From Streptomyces sp. yr375 (lineage in GTDB: Bacteria > Actinomycetota > Actinomycetes > Streptomycetales > Streptomycetaceae): DNA of 64,000 nucleotides. The first letter of the stretch is position 1. The number at the start of each line of letters is the position of its first letter. Below the pieces are notes generated by a model. It did not search any database. It was not told the origin of the DNA and was given only the letters and a program-made list of their open reading frames with translations. Made by a program: the position numbers and the translations under genes. The stretch lies in contig NZ_FOFF01000006.1 of the NCBI RefSeq assembly GCF_900110755.1, forward strand, positions 62,001-126,000. Reading direction: 5' to 3'. Below are positions 46,965-54,356 of the stretch, in pieces.

Positions 46965-48788
46965 CTACGGCTCGAAGCGCAGTACCTGCGGGTCGTGGTC
47001 GCTGATCTGGTCGTGGAACTCCGAGTTGATGTGCACGCTGTCGTACGTGAAGTCGCCGCACCGGATCGACGGGCTCACCAGGATCTGGTCCAGGACCTGC
47101 TGGTTGCCCTGGTAGTCGTAGGTGTAACGCTCGTTCTTGGGCAGCGACTTGATCGCCGACCACAGCGCGCCGTCGCTCTCCAGGAGCTGCGCGGTGCCGG
47201 AGAACTCGAAGTCGTTCATGTCGCCCAGGGCGATGACGTCCGCGTTCTTCTGCACGTCCAGGATGCTCTTGACGAACGCGTTGACCAGCGTCGCCTGTTG
47301 GTGGCGCTGGATCTCCGAGCTGCGCACCACCGGCTGGTACTGCGCGGTCAGACCCTGGTCGCCGCCCTTGGAGTTGAGGTGGTTGGCGATCACGAAGACC
47401 GTCCGGCCACGGAAGACGAACTCGCCGGCGAGCGGCTTGCGGCTGTTGTTCCAGGCCGTGTTGGCCGGGTCGACGCGGCCCGGCGAGGCGGTGAGCTGCG
47501 CCTTGCCGTGCACCGTGGTGACACCGACCGCGGTGGTCGAGTCGCCGCCCGCGCGGTCGGTGAAGGACACCCGCTCGGGGTTGAACAGGAACACCTGACG
47601 GATGTTTCCGCCCGGCTCGCCGCCGTCGGCGTTGTTGACCGGGTCGATCGAGCGCCAGTCGTACGTCGGGCCGCCCGCGGCCACGATCGCGTCGATCAGC
47701 TTGTTCACGGTCACGTCGGCGGCGGTCGTGCCGTCGTTCGTCGCGCCGTTGTCGTCCTGGATCTCCTCCAGGGACACGATGTCGGGCGACTTCAGGTTGT
47801 CCACGATCGCGGCGGCGTGCTCCTCGAACGTGGCGTCGGACGGGTCGAGGTTCTCGACGTTGTACGTCGCGACCGCGAGCTCGTCCTTCTTCTGCCGCTT
47901 CGTCGACTCCCGCTTCAGCCCCTCGCTCTTGAGCGTGCCGAGTTGGCTCGCGACGAGCGTGTAGCCGCCGAACTGGTTGTAGTCCAGCGGGCCGGACGTG
48001 ACGCCGGTGAGCTTGTCGCCGACGTTCGCGACCGGGAAGTCGGCCGTCGCGCCCAGCGACTGGATCTGCAGCCGGCCGGTGTTCTGCGAGGTGTACGAGC
48101 CGTACAGGGCGCCACCGCGGCGGCTGGTGTTCTCGTGCGGCTTCACCGTGACCCACAGCTCGCTGTACGGGTCGGTGGCGGTCACCACGCGCGCGTCCGA
48201 GACCTGGACGTTCATGCCCTCCAGGGACTCGTAGTAGTCCAGGGCGTACTTCTTGGGCTGAAGGGTGAGCGCGTTGATCGAGTTGTTCGCGAGGGTGTCG
48301 CCGGCCGGCGTGTACGCGCCCGGGACCGACTTCGCGTTCACGATGGTCGCGGCCGGAACCGCGTTGCCGCTGGACACGACCGTCACCGTCGGCTTGGTGA
48401 TCTCGGTGATCGACTGGTTGCCCGTCGAGGTACCGCCCGGGACGTACTCCGAGACGGTGCCGGTGACCGTGACGGAGTCGCCGACGGCGACCTTCGGGGC
48501 GGAGCTGGTGAAGACGAAGACGCCCTCACTGGTGGCCGGGTCGGCGTCCGGGTTCGGATCCTGGATCCAGAACCCCTTGGACGAGCCGTAGGTGCGGACG
48601 CCGGTGACGATTCCGGCCACACCCGTGACCGCCTTGCCGGCGTACGGCGATATCCGGGTCGTGCCCTGGATGTCGTGAATGGCCACGGTGTCCGCCTGCG
48701 CGGGCACGGTGAGGGCGACGGTGGAGGCCGCGGAACAGACGGCGGCGACGGTGAGCGCGGCGAGGCGCGCGGACTTCTTGCTCGGCAA
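46965..48788 (-). CDS. Secreted extracellular endonuclease (ExeM/NucH-like)
   Basis: About 607 residues. The likely start is TTG at 48788 behind GGAGGGATTCCG; it opens a signal peptide (LPSKKSARLAALTVAAVCSA ... PAQAD). Next is an OB-like/lamin-tail-type domain (GFWIQDPNPDADPATSEGVFVF) and an endonuclease/exonuclease/phosphatase domain (about 305-607): VATYNVENLDPSD, ISLEEIQ-type VSLEEIQDDN, VIANHLNSKGGD, IALGDMNDFEFS, EFHDQISDHDPQVL. These hold the metal Glu, the Asp/Asn pair and the catalytic SDH. It probably degrades extracellular DNA for phosphate. Neighbouring upstream DNA has a weak PHO-like box. Confidence 0.9.
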   Translation of the reverse strand: MPSKKSARLAALTVAAVCSAASTVALTVPAQADTVAIHDIQGTTRISPYAGKAVTGVAGIVTGVRTYGSSKGFWIQDPNPDADPATSEGVFVFTSSAPKVAVGDSVTVTGTVSEYVPGGTSTGNQSITEITKPTVTVVSSGNAVPAATIVNAKSVPGAYTPAGDTLANNSINALTLQPKKYALDYYESLEGMNVQVSDARVVTATDPYSELWVTVKPHENTSRRGGALYGSYTSQNTGRLQIQSLGATADFPVANVGDKLTGVTSGPLDYNQFGGYTLVASQLGTLKSEGLKRESTKRQKKDELAVATYNVENLDPSDATFEEHAAAIVDNLKSPDIVSLEEIQDDNGATNDGTTAADVTVNKLIDAIVAAGGPTYDWRSIDPVNNADGGEPGGNIRQVFLFNPERVSFTDRAGGDSTTAVGVTTVHGKAQLTASPGRVDPANTAWNNSRKPLAGEFVFRGRTVFVIANHLNSKGGDQGLTAQYQPVVRSSEIQRHQQATLVNAFVKSILDVQKNADVIALGDMNDFEFSGTAQLLESDGALWSAIKSLPKNERYTYDYQGNQQVLDQILVSPSIRCGDFTYDSVHINSEFHDQISDHDPQVLRFEP

Positions 48789-48894
48789 CGGAATCCCTCC
48801 GGGGACGTACGTGAGCGCCGGGACGAGGATGGAGCTGGAGGTGGAACGAGGGTCGTGCAGGTGATGGGGGGCCGCGACCGGTGGAGCGGAACGC

Positions 48895-48948
48895 GACGCG
48901 CGTAGAAAATTACAGTGCACAGATGTCCAGTGGATTTCTACGCGCGTC
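48895..48948. repeat. 14-bp perfect inverted repeat upstream of the nuclease
   Basis: GACGCGCGTAGAAA (48895-48908) and TTTCTACGCGCGTC (48935-48948), separated by 26 bases. It lies about 110 bases before the TTG start. It may be a regulator site, a leader hairpin, or a terminator for nothing visible. Confidence 0.7.
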
Positions 48949-49016
48949 AATCTCCTGCCTGGTCAGGCCCCTTGTCAAGGTTTCAGCCATGGACGCGGCC
49001 TGACGAGTAGATGAAC
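48949..49016 (-). promoter_or_regulatory. Candidate PHO-like box and promoter of the nuclease gene
   Basis: On the minus strand GTTCA, then CGTCA, then GTCCA occur in 11-base steps from 49016 down to 48984, the spacing of PhoP direct-repeat units; only the first is a good match. TTGACA follows at 48978-48973; the -10 region at 18 bases (GAGATT) is poor. Confidence 0.35.
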
Positions 49017-49119
49017 CGGGCGGCATGGGTCCATATCCGTCTAGGCTGAGTGGCCCAGTGCCCCCGTGCCCGTGCCCCCGGCGGGCCGGTCGCACCACGC
49101 GCCCGAGGAGAACCAGCCG

Positions 49120-50592
49120 ATGTCAGACAGCTCCCCCCTGCCGCCGGTGCGGTTGCACCCCGAAGCGGAGCTGGCGCGCGACGCCCTGTCCACGCCGTTG
49201 CTCTCCCGGGCCGCCCGGCTGGCCCGCTGGGCCGGTCCCGGCACCCGGGTCGACGCCGGCGGCCAGCTCGTCGAGGAGCAGTTGGCGGCCGCCGCCGAGG
49301 CGCTCGGACTGACCGGGGACGACGCCGCGGCCGAGGCGAGCGAGGCGTGGCGGCTCGCCATGGACACCGGCCTCGTGGAGGTCGTCGACGAGCAGGCCGA
49401 CACCGTCACGACCGGCGAGGACCTGGCGCTGCTCACCGGCGGCTCCCCGCACGACGTCCTCGCCGTCTGGCTCGGCGCCCTGGAGTCCGTGATCGCCGAC
49501 GCGGCCGTGCCCGACCTCGACGCGCTGATCGACGTCATGGACGAGGGCGGCGCGGTCGACTTCTCCAAGCTGGACTGGGATCCCGAGGCCGAGGCCGACT
49601 TCCTCGACGGCGTGCTCGGCAACCTCTACCTGCTCACCGCCAGCGAGGACGGCCCCGGCGACGCCCCCGTCCCGCTTCCCGCGCTCGCCGCCTCGATGAT
49701 CATCCCCGGCGACATGAACGAGCCCACCAACGACGTCCTGGAGCAGGTCTCCGACGCGATGATGCGGCTCGACGACCCGTTCCGGCTGCTGGACCCGATC
49801 GGCCTGGTCGTCTACCAGCCCGTCGACGAGGCGCTGTTGGGGGACACGGAAGGGGACGCGGGCGACCGGGCGGGCGCGGGAGCGGGTGAGGCGGCCGAGG
49901 TGCCTGTCGCTGCGGTCGACGAGGCCGACGTCTCCCGGTACGGCATGGTCCGGCTCACCCCGCTCGGGGTGTACGGGCTGCGGGCCCGGCTGCTGGAGTC
50001 CGGCTTCGCGGCACCGGCCGTCGGCGACCTCGCCGACAAGGGCGCCGACGCCCTCCTCGACGGCAGCGCCGGCTACGGCTCACGCGCGGCCCTCGCCGAG
50101 ACCGAGCAGTGGCTCGTGCGCCGCGAACCCCTCGCCGCCGCAAAGGAGTTGCTGGCCGCCGCCCGTGGCTCGGACCCCGGCGCCCCGCTGCGCAGGCTGC
50201 GCTGCCAGCAGGCCCTGTCGCTCCTCGGCGCCCCGGCCGAACCCGCCGTGCGCCACGTCCTCGACGACGCCGAACTCGGCGGCCTCGCCCGCGTCTGGCT
50301 GAGCGAACTCGGCGCGACGGACGTCCCCGCCCCCTCCGAGGACCTGGTCTTCTGGCTCACCATCGACACCCTGGCCGCGCAACTCGCCGCCGAGGGCAAC
50401 TCGGACGAACTCCAGGCCCTCGTCGAGGGGTTGGCCCAGCAGCACAGCGGTTTCTTCGCGGCGGCCTGGCGCGTCGACCACCCGGCGACCCCGGACGTCC
50501 TGGAGGCGATGGGCCGCCTGCACCCGGACAAGCGCATCGCGAAGGAAGCCCGCAAGGCGGCGTTCAAGGCACGGTCACAGCAAGGCGGTTGA
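49120..50592 (+). CDS. Acidic protein of unknown function (490 residues)
   Basis: A large soluble protein, rich in Ala, Asp, Glu and Leu, with helical-repeat character (LRRLRCQQALSLLGAPAEPAVRHVLDD resembles HEAT-type helices around residue 370). No signal peptide, membrane segment or catalytic motif was recognised. There is a low-complexity Gly/Ala/Glu/Asp stretch near residue 250. ATG at 49120 behind GAGGAG. Homologues seem common in Streptomyces but unnamed, as far as I can tell. It is followed at 173 bp by the phosphatase gene. Confidence 0.75.
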   Translation: MSDSSPLPPVRLHPEAELARDALSTPLLSRAARLARWAGPGTRVDAGGQLVEEQLAAAAEALGLTGDDAAAEASEAWRLAMDTGLVEVVDEQADTVTTGEDLALLTGGSPHDVLAVWLGALESVIADAAVPDLDALIDVMDEGGAVDFSKLDWDPEAEADFLDGVLGNLYLLTASEDGPGDAPVPLPALAASMIIPGDMNEPTNDVLEQVSDAMMRLDDPFRLLDPIGLVVYQPVDEALLGDTEGDAGDRAGAGAGEAAEVPVAAVDEADVSRYGMVRLTPLGVYGLRARLLESGFAAPAVGDLADKGADALLDGSAGYGSRAALAETEQWLVRREPLAAAKELLAAARGSDPGAPLRRLRCQQALSLLGAPAEPAVRHVLDDAELGGLARVWLSELGATDVPAPSEDLVFWLTIDTLAAQLAAEGNSDELQALVEGLAQQHSGFFAAAWRVDHPATPDVLEAMGRLHPDKRIAKEARKAAFKARSQQGG

Positions 50593-50676
50593 CGCTTCCC
50601 GGGGGCTTGCTTCTTTGGGCTTCCGTGGCCTGATCCGTACGGTTTCTTGGAAACGGGTCCACCGAAGTCGCCCCCC

Positions 50677-50698
50677 GTTCAACTCCCGTTCAGGCATG
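50677..50698 (+). promoter_or_regulatory. PHO box upstream of the PhoX-like gene
   Basis: GTTCAACTCCC (50677-50687) and GTTCAGGCATG (50688-50698) are two direct-repeat units in perfect 11-base phase, matching the GTTCA-based PhoP box of Streptomyces. It lies 68 bases before the start codon, the right place for PhoP activation under phosphate limitation. Confidence 0.7.
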
Positions 50699-50765
50699 GG
50701 CGGGACGGTGTCGCCGAACCGAGCTCCGTCCCACTCCACGGCACTTCCGAGTCTCAGGAGACACC

Positions 50766-52250
50766 ATGTCGCTCACCCGCAGGGACTTCGCCAGGCAGTC
50801 CGCGATCACCGGAGCCGGGGTCGCGCTGGCGGGCAGCGTCGGCGCCCTCGCCACCGCGCCGAACGCCCTCGCGGCCACGGACATCGAGCACGGGGACATC
50901 GAGCCCGTGGACGCCGAGCCTGCGGACGTCGAGCCGGTGACGGCGGCGGGGCAGCACGGGGTCGGCTACGGGCCGTTGCTCGCCGACCCCGACGGCATCC
51001 TCGCGCTGCCCGCCGGCTTCTCGTACCGCGTCATCACCCACAGCGGGAAGACCACGCTGGAGTCCGGCGAGATCACGCCGTCCAACCACGACGGCACCGC
51101 CGCCTTCCGCGGCCCGCGCGGCGCGACCCTCCTCGTCAACAACCACGAGCTGAAGGGCCCGCGTTCGAGCTGGCAGTACCCGGTCCCGCTCACCGAGGGC
51201 CTCGTCTACGACCCGGCGGCGGCCGGCGGCTGCACGGTCGTCGAGGTGCGCCCCGGCGGCCGGGTCGCCGAGTGGGTCGGCATCGCCGGCACCTCCACCA
51301 ACTGCGCGGGCGGCAGCACCCCTTGGGACACCTGGCTCACCTGCGAGGAGACCGAGGACAAGGCCGGCCAGAACGGCATGACCAAGGACCACGGCTACGT
51401 CTTCGAGGTCGACCCAGCCGACCGTCGCGCGGGCCAGAGCCCCAAGCCCATTAAAGCGCTGGGCCGGTACGCCCACGAGGCCGTCGTCATCGACCCCCGG
51501 CGCGGCCACGCCTACCTCACCGAGGACGCCTCCGACCCCAACGGCCTGCTCTACCGCTGGACTCCGCCGGCCGGCTTCCACCACGGGCCCGGCAAGCTGC
51601 GCACCCTCGCCGACGACGCGGGCGTCCTGGAAGCCTTCAAGTGCTTCGACTCCGGCGGCAAGTTCGTCGACGACCTCTCCCGCGCCACCAGGATCGGCAC
51701 GGTGTACGGCGTGGACTGGGTGACCGTCCCCGACCGCGACGCGAGGACCGTGTCCGTCCGCAAGCAGTTCGCCGCCGGGCAGGTCACTCGCGCCCGCAAA
51801 CTGGAGGGCATGTGGTGGGCCGACGGCGGCACCTACATCGTCTCCTCGTACGCCCGCGCGGAGAGCCCCGGCGCGCAGCACGACGGCGCTGTCTGGTTCT
51901 ACGACCCGGGGCGCCGCACCCTGACCCTGAAGGTGCTGCTCGGCGTGAACCCCGACCCGTCCGCCGACGGCGCGTTCGACGGCCCCGACAACATCACCGT
52001 CTCCCCGTACGGCGGGCTCGTCATCGCCGAGGACGGCGAGGGCGTCCAGCATCTGTTCGGCGCCACCGACAGCGGCCGCACCTACCCCATCGCCCGCAAC
52101 GAACTCGACATCGGCACCGAACAGAAGCCGGAGTACAGCGAGTTCACCGGCGTCACCTTCTCTCCCGACGGCCACACCCTGTTCGCCAACATCCAGACGC
52201 CGGGCATCATGGTCGCGATCACCGGCCCCTGGAAGCGCCAGCGGCGGTAG
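50766..52250 (+). CDS. Tat-exported PhoX-like phosphatase (DUF839)
   Basis: A 494-residue exported protein. Residues 1-36 form a twin-arginine signal (TRRDFARQSAITGAG, hydrophobic stretch, ALA-A). A low-complexity stretch of DIE/DAEP/DVEP units follows. The DUF839/PhoX beta-propeller shows LLVNNHELKGPRSSWQYP, CEETEDK, GRYAHEAVVID, YLTEDASDPNGLLYRW, CFDSGGKF and DGPDNITVSPYGGLVIAEDG, which contain the acidic metal ligands typical of PhoX. It likely frees phosphate outside the cell; a PHO box stands upstream. Confidence 0.9.
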   Translation: MSLTRRDFARQSAITGAGVALAGSVGALATAPNALAATDIEHGDIEPVDAEPADVEPVTAAGQHGVGYGPLLADPDGILALPAGFSYRVITHSGKTTLESGEITPSNHDGTAAFRGPRGATLLVNNHELKGPRSSWQYPVPLTEGLVYDPAAAGGCTVVEVRPGGRVAEWVGIAGTSTNCAGGSTPWDTWLTCEETEDKAGQNGMTKDHGYVFEVDPADRRAGQSPKPIKALGRYAHEAVVIDPRRGHAYLTEDASDPNGLLYRWTPPAGFHHGPGKLRTLADDAGVLEAFKCFDSGGKFVDDLSRATRIGTVYGVDWVTVPDRDARTVSVRKQFAAGQVTRARKLEGMWWADGGTYIVSSYARAESPGAQHDGAVWFYDPGRRTLTLKVLLGVNPDPSADGAFDGPDNITVSPYGGLVIAEDGEGVQHLFGATDSGRTYPIARNELDIGTEQKPEYSEFTGVTFSPDGHTLFANIQTPGIMVAITGPWKRQRR

Positions 52251-52255
52251 GCGCT

Positions 52256-52282
52256 GCGGGCGTCGTTAATTCGCTCGCCCGC
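52256..52282 (+). terminator. Weak hairpin after the PhoX-like gene
   Basis: GCGGGCG (52256-52262) pairs with CGCCCGC (52276-52282) across a 13-base loop. A short stem, six bases past the stop codon; it separates the phosphatase from the RNA genes. Confidence 0.5.
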
Positions 52283-52290
52283 GCGATGCG

Positions 52291-52399
52291 GCGCCTCCTA
52301 GAGTGAGATCACGAACAGCGCACCTCCCGGTGCGAAGGCAGCGGCTACTTCTTTGCAACAGAAATCCACGCCGCCGCCGTACTTGATCTCGGGAGGCGC
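52291..52399 (+). ncRNA. Y RNA-like structured RNA, first copy
   Basis: About 109 nt closed by its own ends: GCGCCTCC (52291-52298) pairs with GGAGGCGC (52392-52399) and GAGATCA (52305-52311) with TGATCTC (52384-52390). Inside is a 37-base core (52326-52362) beginning CCCGGTGCGAAGGCAGCGG, matched at 30 of 37 positions by the second RNA (52415-52451). The core next to the terminal stem is where Ro binds in bacterial Y RNAs, which usually carry a GAAGGCAG-type element. It lies directly upstream of the Ro gene and the second RNA. There is no ORF with coding bias here. Boundaries are inferred from base pairing. Confidence 0.75.
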
Positions 52400-52410
52400 A
52401 GCATGCGGTG

Positions 52411-52551
52411 GGTGCCCGGTGCGCAGGCAACGGTTACTTCATTGGATCGGACGGTCGCGGGTTCGAGTCCCGTCATCGACTCAGGGTCGATGTAGCTCAG
52501 TTGGGTAGAGCATCTGGCTTAGTCCGTCGCCGACTCCCGATCTCGGGCACC
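52411..52551 (+). ncRNA. yrlA: YrlA-type Y RNA with permuted tRNA-like domain
   Basis: About 141 nt closed by GGTGCCCG (52411-52418) with CGGGCACC (52544-52551). After the shared Ro-binding-like core come tRNA parts in permuted order: CGGAC (52448-52452, pairs with GTCCG 52522-52526), T arm GCGGG-TTCGAGT-CCCGT (52457-52473), acceptor 3' strand CATCGAC (52474-52480), five-base loop TCAGG, acceptor 5' strand GTCGATG (52486-52492; perfect 7-bp pairing), TA, and D arm GCTC-N9-GAGC (52495-52511). Bacterial YrlA RNAs are known to mimic tRNA in this way and to tether Ro to a nuclease. A CCA end and an intact anticodon arm are absent, so it is not a working tRNA. Confidence 0.85.
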
Positions 52552-52605
52552 TTCCCTCTGCTGCGCCTCCCCTTCGGAATCACCATGAATTCGGGGGAAT
52601 TCACC

Positions 52606-54198
52606 ATGGCACGCTTCAACACCCGTACCGCCAAGGCCAAGACGCAGCCCACCTCGCCCGTGACCACCACGGGCCGGGTGCTCCGTACCCACCAGGGCGG
52701 CCGAGGCCATGAGCGGGACGCCCGCTCCGAGCTGTTCCTGCTGGCCGTCGCCAACTTCGTCTCCCAGCAGACCTTTTACGAGTCCGGCGCCGCCCGCGAC
52801 GACCGTTTCGCGAACCTCGTGCGGGAACTCGCCGTCAGCGACCCGTCCTGGACGGCCGGCCTGCTCGGCTGGCTGCGCGGCGAGGGCAACCTCCGGACCG
52901 CCGCGATCGTCGGCGCCGCCGAGTACGTACACGCCCGGCTGGCGGCCGGCGCCACGGACGGCCCGTCGAACCGGCAGGTCGTGGACTCCGTGCTGCGCCG
53001 TCCCGACGAGCCCGGCGAGCTGCTCGGGTACTGGACGGCGACGTACGGCCGTACTGTCCCCAAGCCCGTCAAGCGCGGGATCGCCGACGCCGTACGGCGG
53101 CTCTACGGTGGGAAGTCGCTGCTGAAGTACGACACCGCGTCCAAGGGCTACCGCTTCGGCGACATCCTCAACCTGGTGCACGCGGCGCCGGACCCGGACA
53201 AGCCGTGGCAGGGCGAGCTGTTCCAGTACGCCCTCGACCGCCGGCACAACCCGGACACCGCCGTGCCGCCCGCCTCCAGCAGCGTCCTGACCGCGCACCG
53301 CGAGCTGATGGCGCTGCCGGTGGGGGAGCGGCGCGCGGTGGTGACGTCGGCGGGCGGCGCCGAGCGGCTCGCGGCGGCCGGGATGACGTGGGAGGCGCTC
53401 GCGGGCTGGTTGCAGGGGCCGATGGACAAGGCGGCCTGGGAGGCCGTGATTCCGTCCATGGGGCCGATGGCGCTCGTCCGCAACCTGCGCAACTTCGACG
53501 AGGCCGGGGTCTCGGACGAGGTGGCCGCGCGGGTGGCGGCGAAGATCAGCGACCCCGCCGAGGTCGCGCGCTCGCGGCAGTTCCCGTTCCGCTACCTCGC
53601 CGCGTACCGGCACGCGCCGTCGCTGCGCTGGGCGTACCCGCTGGAGCGGGCGCTCGGTCACTCGCTGGCCAACGTGCCCGCGCTGCCCGGCCGCACGCTG
53701 GTGCTCGTCGACCGCTCGGGCTCGATGTTCTACTCCCGGCTGTCGGAGCGCTCCGAGCTGAACCGGGCCGACGCGGCGGCGGTCTTCGGCACGGCGCTCG
53801 CGCTGCGGGCGGCCGACGCGGACCTCGTCGAGTTCGGCACCACGAACAAGCGCCTGGAGTTCGGCGCGGGCGAGTCGGTGCTGAAGATCCTGGAGCGCTT
53901 CGGCGACCTCGGCGGCACCGACACCACGTCGGCGATCCGCGCGCACTACCGGGGGCAGGACCGCGTCCTGATCGTCACCGACGAGCAGTACGCATACCAC
54001 CACCACGGCGACCCGACCGAGCAGATCCCGGCGAACGTGCCGGTCTACACCTGGAACCTGGCCGGGTACCGCGCGGGCCACGGCCCGTCGGGGGAGACGA
54101 ACCGCCACACCTTCGGCGGCCTCTCGGACGCGGCGTTCCGGATGGTGCCCCTGCTGGAAGCGGGCCGGGACGCCGACTGGCCGTGGGCCGGGGCCTGA
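52606..54198 (+). CDS. rsr: Ro60-like TROVE domain RNA-binding protein
   Basis: Bacterial Ro/Rsr, a ring-shaped RNA-binding protein that holds Y RNA and helps RNA quality control with exonucleases. The 530 residues hold the HEAT-like TROVE ring (about 30-350: HERDARSELFLLAVANFVSQ, LRTAAIVGAAEYVH, ALVRNLRNFDEAGV) and a C-terminal vWA domain with MIDAS motif Asp369-Arg-Ser371-Gly-Ser373, GTDTTSAI and TDEQ. ATG at 52606 follows GGGGGA at seven bases. In-frame upstream starts would run into the Y RNA gene. The Y RNAs end 54 bp before the start, making a compact RNA-protein locus. No rtcB or PNPase gene is adjacent. Confidence 0.95.
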   Translation: MARFNTRTAKAKTQPTSPVTTTGRVLRTHQGGRGHERDARSELFLLAVANFVSQQTFYESGAARDDRFANLVRELAVSDPSWTAGLLGWLRGEGNLRTAAIVGAAEYVHARLAAGATDGPSNRQVVDSVLRRPDEPGELLGYWTATYGRTVPKPVKRGIADAVRRLYGGKSLLKYDTASKGYRFGDILNLVHAAPDPDKPWQGELFQYALDRRHNPDTAVPPASSSVLTAHRELMALPVGERRAVVTSAGGAERLAAAGMTWEALAGWLQGPMDKAAWEAVIPSMGPMALVRNLRNFDEAGVSDEVAARVAAKISDPAEVARSRQFPFRYLAAYRHAPSLRWAYPLERALGHSLANVPALPGRTLVLVDRSGSMFYSRLSERSELNRADAAAVFGTALALRAADADLVEFGTTNKRLEFGAGESVLKILERFGDLGGTDTTSAIRAHYRGQDRVLIVTDEQYAYHHHGDPTEQIPANVPVYTWNLAGYRAGHGPSGETNRHTFGGLSDAAFRMVPLLEAGRDADWPWAGA

Positions 54199-54356
54199 GG
54201 ATCGACCTGCTGAACCGGATCGGCGGCCGTTGACGTAACGGTGGGTATTGCCGATGTGACGGCTTTCCGCGGTGAGGAACATGGGCGAATCGGAGGAGCC
54301 TGTGGAACTCACTGTCAGGCCCTCCGGGGCCCGTCGGAAAGCCTACGGAAGGTCCT

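Noticed and set aside
52441..52530. Functional (permuted) tRNA gene
   Set aside because: The anticodon arm is incomplete, no anticodon loop is closed, there is no CCA, and the closing stem and Ro neighbour fit a Y RNA better.
52408..52605. N-terminal extension of the Ro gene from an upstream in-frame codon
   Set aside because: It would translate the Y RNA and tRNA-like sequence; the peptide is not conserved-looking, and ATG 52606 has a good ribosome site.
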